Positions 21,069 through 27,947 of a stretch of 27,947 bases of DNA are shown in pieces (positions within the stretch are counted from its first letter, which is position 1; each line of letters starts with the position of its first letter). Where the stretch lies: the NCBI GenBank assembly GCA_003427395.1, contig BFEA01000564.1, forward strand, positions 552,559 to 580,505, given 5' to 3'. Under the pieces are notes generated by a model, which was given only the letters and a program-made list of their open reading frames with translations, was not told the origin of the DNA and did not search any database. The DNA comes from Chara braunii. Lineage: Eukaryota > Streptophyta > Charophyceae > Charales > Characeae. A program made the translations under genes and the position numbers.

Positions 21069-21877
21069 TCACAAGTGGATAACGACCTACTGGAATTTCA
21101 TAATGAAAGATTTTGAAGTGTGTTAGCTGAGGTCTGAAATCGCTGAAATGGCTTGAAGACACTTCAACTCATTTGAGAAGTTTCAAGTGGTTTAAAGGTC
21201 AGATTTTATGTTTGTTTGTTTTTTTTTGCCTGTTTTTGCTTTGGTTCAACGTTGTTGTGTGCAACTTCAGCTCATTTCAGGAGTTTAAGGTGGGGAAACC
21301 TGAAACCTTTCAAATGACTTGAAGTGGCCGAAGCTTTTGAAAGCCATTTCAAATCCCCCCATCCAAATTTTTGGATTAGGGCATCTGAAACCGCTTTCAG
21401 ATTTTCAGCCACTTCAAGTCATTTCTGGAGTTTCGGGTGGGGAGACCTGAAACCCCTGAAATGACCTGAAGTGGCTGAAGCTTCTGAAAGCGGTTTCAGG
21501 TCCCCCCCTCCAAATGCTTGGGTAAGGGGAATCTGAAACCGCTTTCAGAAGTTTCAACCACTTCATGTTATTTCAGGAGTTTCAGGTGGGGACCTAAGAC
21601 CACTGAAATGACCCGAAGTGGTTGAACTTTCTGAAAGCGGTTCCAGGTCCCCCCATCCAAATGCTTGGATTGGGGGACCTGAAACCGCTTTCAGAAGTTT
21701 CAGCCACTTCAGGTTATCTCATAGGTTCCAGGTGGGGACCTGAAACCTCTAAAATGACCTGAAGTGGCTGAAGTTTCTGAAGGCGGTTTCAGGTCCCCCC
21801 ATCCTAGTACCCAACACCCTTATGAAACAGTTTAAAATGACATGAAAATACAGGCATCTGTTAACCTTCTCTCAAAG
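21069..21877 (+). mobile_element. 809-bp palindromic insertion inside the RT gene
   Basis: RT protein reading stops after KINAKK and resumes as NCEWAKTKILYL at 21878. An AAAG precedes the insertion (21065-21068) and another ends it (21874-21877), a possible 4-bp target duplication. Most of the insert is tandem ~147-bp units, with CTGAAACC starting at 21385, 21533 and 21679, plus a diverged unit from about 21245 and a weaker one before it. Within each unit, CTGAAACCGCTTTCAGAAG and later blocks are followed by their reverse complements ending CTGAAAGCGGTTTCAG, with the turn at a GGTGGGGACC-like centre. No protein is encoded. The type is unknown: a foldback or MITE-like element is possible, but clear terminal repeats were not found. 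Confidence 0.8.
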
Positions 21878-23290
21878 AATTGCGAATGGGCCAAAACAAA
21901 GATCTTGTACTTGAGATGCTGATGGCATAAAGCCTGAGGATAGCAAGATCGCAGCGATCAGAGACTGGCCAACCCCGCGTACCCTCACAGAGTTGAGATC
22001 GTTCCTAGGATTGGCTAACTATTACAGAAAGTTAATGAGGAACTTCTCTGCCATCGCTGCTCCCCTTCGTAGACTGTTAAAAAAAGCGACAATTTGGAAG
22101 TGGGACCAAAACTTTACATCGGCCCTGAAGAAGTTGAAGTGGGCCTCAATAGAGTACTCAGTCCTCAAGGTAGCTGACCCATCCTTACCCTTTGCTGTTA
22201 CAACTAATGCGAGTTAGTATGGTATTGGTGTTGTCTTACAACAACGATGGCAATAGGCATAGACCCGTAGAGTTCACGTCAGCTAGATTGCCTTTAGAGA
22301 AGGTAGCAACATCTACCTACGAGAGGGAACTCTACGCTCTCAGACAAGCATTAGGCCACTGGAGACACTACTTGTTTGGGAGACACTTCAACGTCTATTC
22401 AGACCACGAGACAATGAGGTGGCTGAAGACGCAGGCCAAGATGACACCTAAGCTTACTAGGCGGGCCGCAGAGATAAACCACTTTGACTTTGAGCTCAAG
22501 TCAATCAAAGGGAAGTACAACGTGGTTGCAGACGCACTTAGTAGAAGACCTGGCTACTTTGCAGTTGTAGTTCACTATCTGGACATAAGGTCGGACTTAC
22601 AATAGAAAGTCAAGGATGCGTACGCGCAGGACCCTGCCTATAGTTATCTTCTCAAACGAGTCAAGGAGAATTCGGCCAATGAGCCTAACTACCGCACCAC
22701 TAATGGGTTATTGTTTGAGAAGAAAGACTTCATAGATCGGCTATGCATTCTAAATAGCGAAGAGATTCATAGTCTAATCTTAGGGGAATGTCACGATACT
22801 GAAGGGCACTTCGGCTCGCAAAAGACGTTAGCCAACCTGATTTGTGCCTACACTTGGCGTGGCATGAAAGTTGATTGTACGAGTATGTGAGTAGTTGTAA
22901 AGTATGCCAGTGCAATAAAACTACGATGCGAGCCCCGTTGGGTCTTCAGACCCCTGCCTATTTTGTCCGGACCCGGAGATTTTGTGTCCATTGGGGTCAG
23001 GAGTAGGCATGGCAAGAGCCAAGTCATGGTTGTAGCCGATAGATTTAGCAAATATGCAGTTTTTGCTCCTTTGCCTTCTGAGGCTCGAAATGATTTAGTA
23101 ATAGAAAAGTTCTTTGATCATTGGGTCAATGAACATGGTCTAGCACTGTCAATAGTTAGCAACAGAGATATCAGGTTCACAAGTCAAAAGTGGCAGGAAC
23201 TTATGGAGGTGTATGGTTCTAGGTTCACTGGGACACGTAGACCGTTTGAGGGACTGAACCAAGATCATATTCAGAGGCTATCCTCCTCTT
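21878..23290 (+). pseudogene. Ty3/gypsy pol, part 2: end of RT, RNase H and integrase (truncated)
   Basis: It reads DGIKPEDSKIAAIRDWPTP and LRSFLGLANYYRKL, the RT/RNase H connection typical of Ty3/gypsy. RNase H has TTNAS (usual TDAS, first Asp changed to Asn), a TAG at 22216-22218, then YERELYALRQAL (catalytic Glu), VYSDHETMRWL and NVVADALSRR. Integrase has the HHCC zinc domain: HDTEGHFG, then after a frameshift near 22880 CKVCQCNK. The core has VVADRFSKYAVF and VSNRDIRFTSQKW, each with its acidic residue. After GLNQDHIQRL the frame runs straight into LTR sequence at 23291, so the rest of the core and the C-terminal domain are deleted. The 22606 region has a further stop. Confidence 0.9.
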
Positions 23291-23830
23291 TTCCGGTCAC
23301 ACTTTGTCAAGTCAGCAAGTACCATGTGGAACTGTGTGCACTCGGGTCCAAGGTCCGAAAGGCAGACTTTCGACAATCCGAAGTATAAATCAAGAGGCAG
23401 CATCAAGTCATTCATTCATTTTGCCTGTGAGCCGTGCGAAAGCGCTGCCGGAGTGTCTTGTGTACAAAGGTCTGCAGGTGCCCGTTGTTGAAGAGGGCTA
23501 AGAGGAGGAAGATGGGCCATACCCGATAGGTGGTTAGTTGTAAGAGGAACACGACGCTCATAGCTGCCAGTCAGCAAGTAGTGTTAGTGTTAGTGTGTGT
23601 GTATGATTGTGTGAATGTGTTCGTGTTTCGGTTTGTGTGCGGGACATCCATGGAGATCTAGAGTTGTATGTGTACGAACGAGTTGCGGCCATGGTTGAAC
23701 TAGACAAGTTTGAATCTGAACTGCATTCGGGGCTTCGTTATCTCTGAGCTTTGTGTGGGCGCGAGTCACCAGTTTGATCGTCATTTGTCCGTATGCATGC
23801 TGAAGGTCGAAGCTGAGAAGTTTGATTGCA
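23291..23830 (+). mobile_element. 3' LTR, 5'-truncated (540 bp)
   Basis: It matches the 5' LTR from 6919 (TTCCGGTCACACTTTGT) to its end at TTTGATTGCA, but the first ~380 bp are absent and replaced by integrase sequence. It lacks a ~36-bp duplicated piece present in the 5' LTR near 7105-7145 (GAGGAAGATC words) and carries many substitutions. It is followed by CTAC and the resumed LINE. Confidence 0.92.
23384..23390 (+). promoter_or_regulatory. TATA box of the 3' LTR
   Basis: TATAAAT at the position conserved with the other LTR copies, followed by ATTCATTCATT. Confidence 0.65.
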
Positions 23831-23834
23831 CTAC
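23831..23834 (+). repeat. Target-site duplication CTAC (right)
   Basis: The partner of 6534-6537. Confidence 0.9.
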
Positions 23835-26207
23835 TCACCACTCTCTACAAAATCCTCGCTAAGGCCCTTGCAAACAGAATCACAAAGCTAACAAACAAAT
23901 GCTCTCATATCGATCAGGCAGGCTATATCCCTGGCCGGTAAATACTAGACAACGTGATGACACTAAATGAGGCAGCAAAGGAAATCACGAACAAACGAAT
24001 GAAGGCAGCAATCCTGTTTTTTTTATTTCGAACTTCCTGCATGCCTACATGGAGAAAATTGGGGTAGGCCCCAAGTTCAGAGGATGGGCTAGAGTCCTCT
24101 ATTCAAATGCAACAGGCAGAGTTCATGTCAATAGGATTCTTTCACAGACCTACCCGATCTCGAGATCGGTTAGACAAAGCGACTCATTGGCCCCGCCCAT
24201 CTTCCTCTTCATTATGGAAGCCATAGCCTCCTTCCTTCGGAAAGACCCTTCCATTGACCACCTTACTGAACGCAACTTCAATCCATTACACGACTTCGCC
24301 CTACCCACTGCCCTAATGTTCGCCGACGACCTCACTATCGTCATTCGTGCCAACAACTGCTCATTCCAAGCCCTCGTAAGAGCAATGAAAGCCTTCAGAC
24401 TAGCATCGAAAATGATGGTCAATTGAGGCAAAACCGAAGGATGGTGGCTAGCAGACGGGACCCCACCCCAACTGGACGATACAGCCGCACCCATGTCAGG
24501 GTCTACAAGAGATCAGGCACTAAGATTCCTTGGTATCATGGTAAAAAAGGACGGAGTGTGGCCACGCATGGCCCAAAACCTAGTCGCCAGAGCAATCACT
24601 CGCATGGCCCCGTGTAAAAATGCCCAGGCCTCATTAATCGGAAGAGCACTACTAATTAACACGGCAATCTTCTCCACATTGTGGTACATGGCATCCATCT
24701 GGTCTCCCATTGACGAGGATCTCACACGTTAAAAAACAGGGCCAGATGTTACTCATGGACCGGAGACCCCAACAGGACCACGTGTATCAACAGGGTAGCC
24801 TGTAACCGCATCATCAGGAAACCGCCGGAGGGGGGGTTGGGGCTTATTGATCCCAAACAGGAGTCCATAGCACTGCAGATGACATGGATTATCAAGATCC
24901 TAATAAGATAATTCATTCCATGAACCCAAATGGCTTTGGACAACATAAAAAATCTAGCACCTATCAACTCCCCTCCGAACATGAGAGGTCTCTTCTGGAT
25001 AATGGCGAAGGACTGGACAATCAAATCAGGCAGACAGAGCAGAAGAAACCCAACAGATCGTGTTACAAGCCCTACTCCAACAGCAAATCCATACTGCAAA
25101 CCAACCCTCAAAGCCTCGCGAAGAATGATGCCGAGCAAACATGGTGCACCAGGAAACAAAGAAGAGGTCCTGAGACAACCTCTATTCTGCAGTTCCTGGA
25201 TCGTAAACCCGAGTGGCTCACCCTGGACACTACGCACAAAATACAGGAGATGGCTATCCTTGGTGGAAAAAGGGGTGTGGCAGGTGAAACACATTTGGGC
25301 AGAAGATCGAAGACAAATGTTTAATCGAACAGGAGCTACGAAATGAATTGAAGGGCTGCCACGCCCTCACAGAAGTTCTAACACAGATTCAGAAGAGCAT
25401 CCCAACACAGTTGCTCTCCCTCTTAAGGGAGGACTTCTCGTGGAAATCCGGGGACGGTGGCATAGTCATTTCCCAAACCCAGCCTCGCAGAGCTTACCAG
25501 TTTGCTTCTCGGACCAATGCACCCAGCTACCTCTCCAAAATTTTCTCCTACCCGATCACTAATCACAACCTACAAGAGCTGGAGGTTATGAACAAAGAAC
25601 CCCAGTGTGACATGCTAGAATCATTCCGACTGAGGAAAGTGAAGGTCACAAAAGCCAAACCCTGGATAATCTTCCAACCTGATCTCTGCGTGTCAAACCT
25701 TGAATTCGACCCGAAAAGAGTGGATCTGGAAACAGGGAGAACGAGAACGATATTCGAATACAATGTAAAATTCAATAATGACCTAGGATTACAAACTACA
25801 GACCCGGATCCCAGACTCAAAGAAAAATGGAGGGAGATCCTGAACCTACTGACCCCGTTTCCATCCCTTGGACGAAGTACCTGTCCATCTGAACGGTTAG
25901 GATCCGAAGCATGCAGTGGCTCGTAGCCCACGCATCCCTGCCCGTCAACCAATGGCTCCACAAGAGGAGGAAACATACGGATCCCGACAGCTCTGAATTA
26001 TGTGTCATGCGTACAGAAAACAGACCAGAAGGCATACCCCACTGCCTCTTGTACTGCACTGAAGCAGCCTAGAGAGAACAAAGCTTGCGACCTATGGTCC
26101 CTCCTCTTCTCAACACCCCCTTCCCCCACATCTCCTCAAAACATCCTCCTCCTATCCAACAGTACTAACAATCTCAAAGGCGGCAAGGAAATCTGGTTTC
26201 ACCTTCT

Positions 26208-26211
26208 CAGG
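26208..26211 (+). repeat. Target-site duplication CAGG (left)
   Basis: It matches 27209-27212 on the other side of the solo LTR. Confidence 0.85.
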
Positions 26212-26427
26212 TGACACGGTTTTCACCTTTTTTGCAGTCACAAATGCGGGCCCCAGAGTTCGATCCCCAGACCTTACCCTACCCATGTACAGTATCAGGT
26301 TAACCCCTGAGTGTTTGAACCCGCGACCTGTGTTTTGGTAGTTGGCTGTTGTCTGTCGTATGTCTGCGTAGTTGTAGGGGTTCGATCTATAGGTCTGTCG
26401 AGTAGGGGTCATGGCTGTCTAGAGGTC

Positions 26428-26551
26428 GTAGCTGTAGCGTGTCTGAAAGGTCAAGGTTGTAGCTGCTACAGTCCTGAAAGGTCAAGGTCGTAGCCGCTAC
26501 AGTCCTGAAAGGTCAAGGTCGTAGCTGCTACAGTCCCGAAAGGCCAAGTCC
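26428..26551 (+). repeat. U3 31-bp tandem repeat, four copies
   Basis: GTAGCTGCTAC-type units start at 26428, 26459, 26490 and 26521, an exact 31-bp period. The unit is the same as at 6751-6812, with copy number doubled. Confidence 0.9.
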
Positions 26552-26754
26552 ACAGACTTCCGGAAGGTCCGGAAGTGGTCTTTCGAGAGTTTCTTATGTT
26601 TAATCAGAGGCAAGTGGGCAAGTGGTGGTGTCCAACTTCGCTTAGTCAGCGGTACCCAGTCCCAGTCTCACTTTGCACAGTCAGCAAGTACCATGAGGGA
26701 CTGTGTACATCATGGGCCCGGTGGAAAAGGGGCAGACCAATTGATTCACAGAAG

Positions 26755-26761
26755 TATAAAT
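26755..26761 (+). promoter_or_regulatory. TATA box of the solo LTR
   Basis: TATAAAT, conserved with the other copies. The LTR lies inside the LINE on the same strand, so if active it could start transcripts reading into the LINE C-terminus and beyond. Confidence 0.65.
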
Positions 26762-27208
26762 CAAGAGGCAGCGCCCAGCCATTCATTCATTCGCTGCGGA
26801 AGCCATGCGGAAGTGCTGCCCCAGCGTCTTGTGTGAGGTGGTCTGCAGAGTGCCCGAAGTTGAAGTGGGCTAGAATGAGATAGTGTAGCCATATTAATAG
26901 TAGCGAGCGGCCATAGCCGCCATAGGTTAGAGATAGTTGTTAGTGTGTATGTGTGCGTGAACAGAGTGAGTGTGCGTGGGGCATTCAGGGTGATCCGGAG
27001 TCGCGTGCGTGCGAACAGAGGTGTTGGACACAGTAACGAGAGTGGGATGTACAGGCCCTGATGCGTCATAGCCTGTTGAACCGAGTTTGCATCTGAACTG
27101 TGTTCGTGGTTTCCATATCTCTGAGCTTTGAGTGGGCGCTTGGCGCCAGTGTGAATCGCCATCTGTTTGCATGTATGTGAAGTGAAGAAGAAAGCGAGTC
27201 TGATTGCG

Positions 27209-27212
27209 CAGG
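27209..27212 (+). repeat. Target-site duplication CAGG (right)
   Basis: The partner of 26208-26211. Confidence 0.85.
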
Positions 27213-27518
27213 AAGCTGGCTCTGTGTGTGATCTGGAAAAGCAGGTGTACCAAGATTATTGAGAGAACTGAGGTGGCAAGGGAAGAAATGTGGGCCCTAC
27301 TGTTGAGCATGATCGAAACTGAGATTCGGTGCAGATGGAGGGAGGTAACATCAACAACAAAAGTCAGACAAGAAAAGCTACCCACCAAGAGACGTTCTTT
27401 CATGAGAGACTGGCTCCTACAGGGAAAGATCGCAACAGTGGCAGATTACAGATTGATCTGGAAAAAATGGCACAGCGAAACTCCACCAAGGACGACGACC
27501 CAGCGATGGGCAAACTGA
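27213..27518 (+). pseudogene. LINE ORF2, C-terminal part
   Basis: It continues WFHLLR from 26211 as KLALCVIWKSRCTKIIERTE, the Trp/Arg-rich C-terminal block usual after the Cys/His segment in plant LINEs. It then runs AREEMWALLLSMIETEIRCRW and DYRLIWKKWHSETPP to a TGA at 27516-27518. This piece is intact in one frame. No domain function is known to me for this tail. Confidence 0.8.
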
Positions 27519-27853
27519 GACCAAAGTCTCAACAATACAGACAGCTCTCCTCTTGTCTTGTTGCACACGAACTATATGACAGAATCAAAATGGATTCTGA
27601 GAGGAAAAGAGGTAGGGCAAGCTGACAGTCAATCCTCCTACATAGAAGCAATCAATGCTGGTCAGGGTTCCTTCGGCTGGACGAAAGGGAGTGTTCACCA
27701 TGTATTCCAATTCTCGACTAGCCGGTGGACAGGAACCAGACTGATGCTCCCCAGAATGGATATGGACCCAGGACCATAAGGACCTGTTTTTTTTTTTTCC
27801 AGAATGGATATGGAGCCAGGACCATAAGGACCTTTTTTTTTTTTTTTTTTTTT
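27519..27853 (+). other. LINE 3' region with duplicated T-tract tail
   Basis: No coding signal is seen. At the end a 48-bp unit starting CCAGAATGGATATGGA and containing CAGGACCATAAGGACC occurs twice (27751 and 27799), each followed by a T run (12 T at 27787-27798, 21 T at 27833-27853). L1 elements normally end in poly(A) on this strand, so the T runs are unexpected. They may mark a different tail type or a small element inserted in the opposite direction. Confidence 0.55.
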
Positions 27854-27947
27854 AAGTCCTTAAACCACCACTACCTCCGATCCTGTTTTTACCGACCTGG
27901 AATTTCACTGCGCAGTGCGCACCAAGTTTTGCCGAGCCTGGGTCCCA
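27854..27947. other. Right flank, no feature seen
   Basis: No gene. It contains the 12-bp palindrome CACTGCGCAGTG (about 27907-27918), which can be chance. Confidence 0.4.

Larger units (their letters stand above)
6538..23830 (+). mobile_element. Ty3/gypsy LTR retrotransposon inserted in LINE ORF2
   Basis: The element has TG...CA ends, a CTAC duplication on both sides, a 5' LTR, primer-binding site, gag with zinc knuckle, then protease, RT, RNase H and integrase in the Ty3/gypsy order. At 17.3 kb it is far longer than usual because about 10 kb of non-coding repeats lies before gag and 0.8 kb is inserted in RT. The 3' LTR lacks its first ~380 bp and joins a broken integrase frame, so a deletion removed the end of pol and most of U3. 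The two LTRs differ at roughly one base in eight to ten by eye plus indels, so the insertion is old. Confidence 0.9.
23831..26211 (+). pseudogene. LINE ORF2, middle part: reverse transcriptase core, linker, Cys/His segment
   Basis: Reading resumes from the 6537 break as LTTLYKILAKALANRITKL and QAGYIPGR, then a TAA (family GR.I.DN block). The motif-A region with its metal-binding Asp is lost: the sequence goes from KAAILFF through a T-rich stretch to CMPTWRKL. From 24049 a new frame gives YMEKIGVGPKF-like sequence, SVRQSDSLAPPIFLF (family GVRQGDPLSP) and the catalytic FADD at 24319-24330. After a TGA at 24424-24426 it runs ALRFLGIMVKKDGVWP and KNAQASLIGRALLIN. Later frames cover PPEGGLGLIDP and MQWLVAHASLPVNQWLHKR. 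In the Cys/His segment CVMR...HCLLYC the second Cys is Arg (26010-26012). The final piece, LWSLLFSTPP to WFHLLR, ends exactly at the solo LTR. It is inactive. Confidence 0.88.
26212..27208 (+). mobile_element. Solo LTR of the same family (997 bp)
   Basis: It begins TGACACGGTTTTCACC and ends CTGATTGCG, the terminal A of CA apparently mutated or lost. It aligns with the 5' LTR at 6538 throughout: TTCGATCCCC and TTGAACCCGCGACC blocks, 31-bp repeats (four here), TATAAAT at 26755, ATTCATTCATT, and a CGGCCATAGCCG hairpin near 26907. There is no internal region or second LTR. The CAGG on both sides and the intact LINE frame across the site show insertion followed by LTR-LTR recombination. Confidence 0.9.
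2551..27853 (+). mobile_element. L1-type non-LTR retrotransposon (LINE), interrupted
   Basis: The element runs from a C-rich duplicated leader, through ORF1, to ORF2 with AP-type endonuclease, reverse transcriptase, a Cys/His segment and a C-terminal domain, then a 3' region with T tracts. Without the two LTR insertions (6538-23834 and 26212-27212) it is about 7 kb, in the usual range for plant L1 elements. The protein reading continues exactly over both insertion points, so it is one element and not several fragments. ORF1 and ORF2 each carry several stops and frameshifts, so it is a dead old copy. The outer ends are approximate; no LINE target duplication was found. Confidence 0.85.

Noticed and set aside
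24749-25294. 181-codon minus-strand frame
   Set aside because: It is opposite the LINE ORF2 linker, whose plus-strand reading fits the family.

Overview
The window is eukaryotic repeat DNA with no host gene I can defend. The plant-type initiator tRNA-Met primer-binding sites, Ty3/gypsy and L1-type protein families, long GA/TC microsatellites and dense nesting suggest a large green-lineage genome. The gag resembles, from memory, gag-like proteins of charophyte algae such as Chara; that is inference and cannot be proven from the sequence.

The backbone is an old L1-type LINE on the + strand, roughly 2551-27853. It has a duplicated C-rich 5' leader, a decayed ORF1 (3317-4661), and ORF2 in three exact pieces: 4778-6537, 23831-26211 and 27213-27518. 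ORF2 encodes an AP-type endonuclease, a reverse transcriptase (FADD motif), a Cys/His segment and a C-terminal domain. Two LTR insertions explain the breaks. A Ty3/gypsy element (6538-23830) sits in the RT domain, flanked by the 4-bp duplication CTAC. A solo LTR of the same family (26212-27208) sits near the end of ORF2, flanked by CAGG. Removing each insertion plus one copy of its duplication restores LINE reading across the junction. A third LTR of the family (186-1308, minus strand) with a perfect primer-binding site lies at the left edge; the rest of that element is outside the window.

The Ty3/gypsy element has a 937-bp 5' LTR, a degraded primer-binding site, about 10 kb of non-coding sequence, gag (17724-19640) with a zinc knuckle, and pol (protease, RT, RNase H, integrase; 19829-23290). 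A truncated 3' LTR (23291-23830) is fused directly to the broken integrase. Pol is split inside RT by an 809-bp insertion (21069-21877) made mostly of tandem ~147-bp units that are each inverted repeats. The 10 kb before gag holds a 13-copy 67-bp minisatellite, a ~60-bp minisatellite, ~125-bp and ~545-bp repeat modules, GA microsatellites (one with an assembly gap) and a phased TTGACC array.

All coding regions carry stops, frameshifts or lost catalytic residues, so nothing here looks autonomous. The most interesting material is non-coding: a palindromic array inside RT, conserved or covarying hairpins in LTRs and repeats, and U3 31-bp repeats whose number differs between LTR copies.
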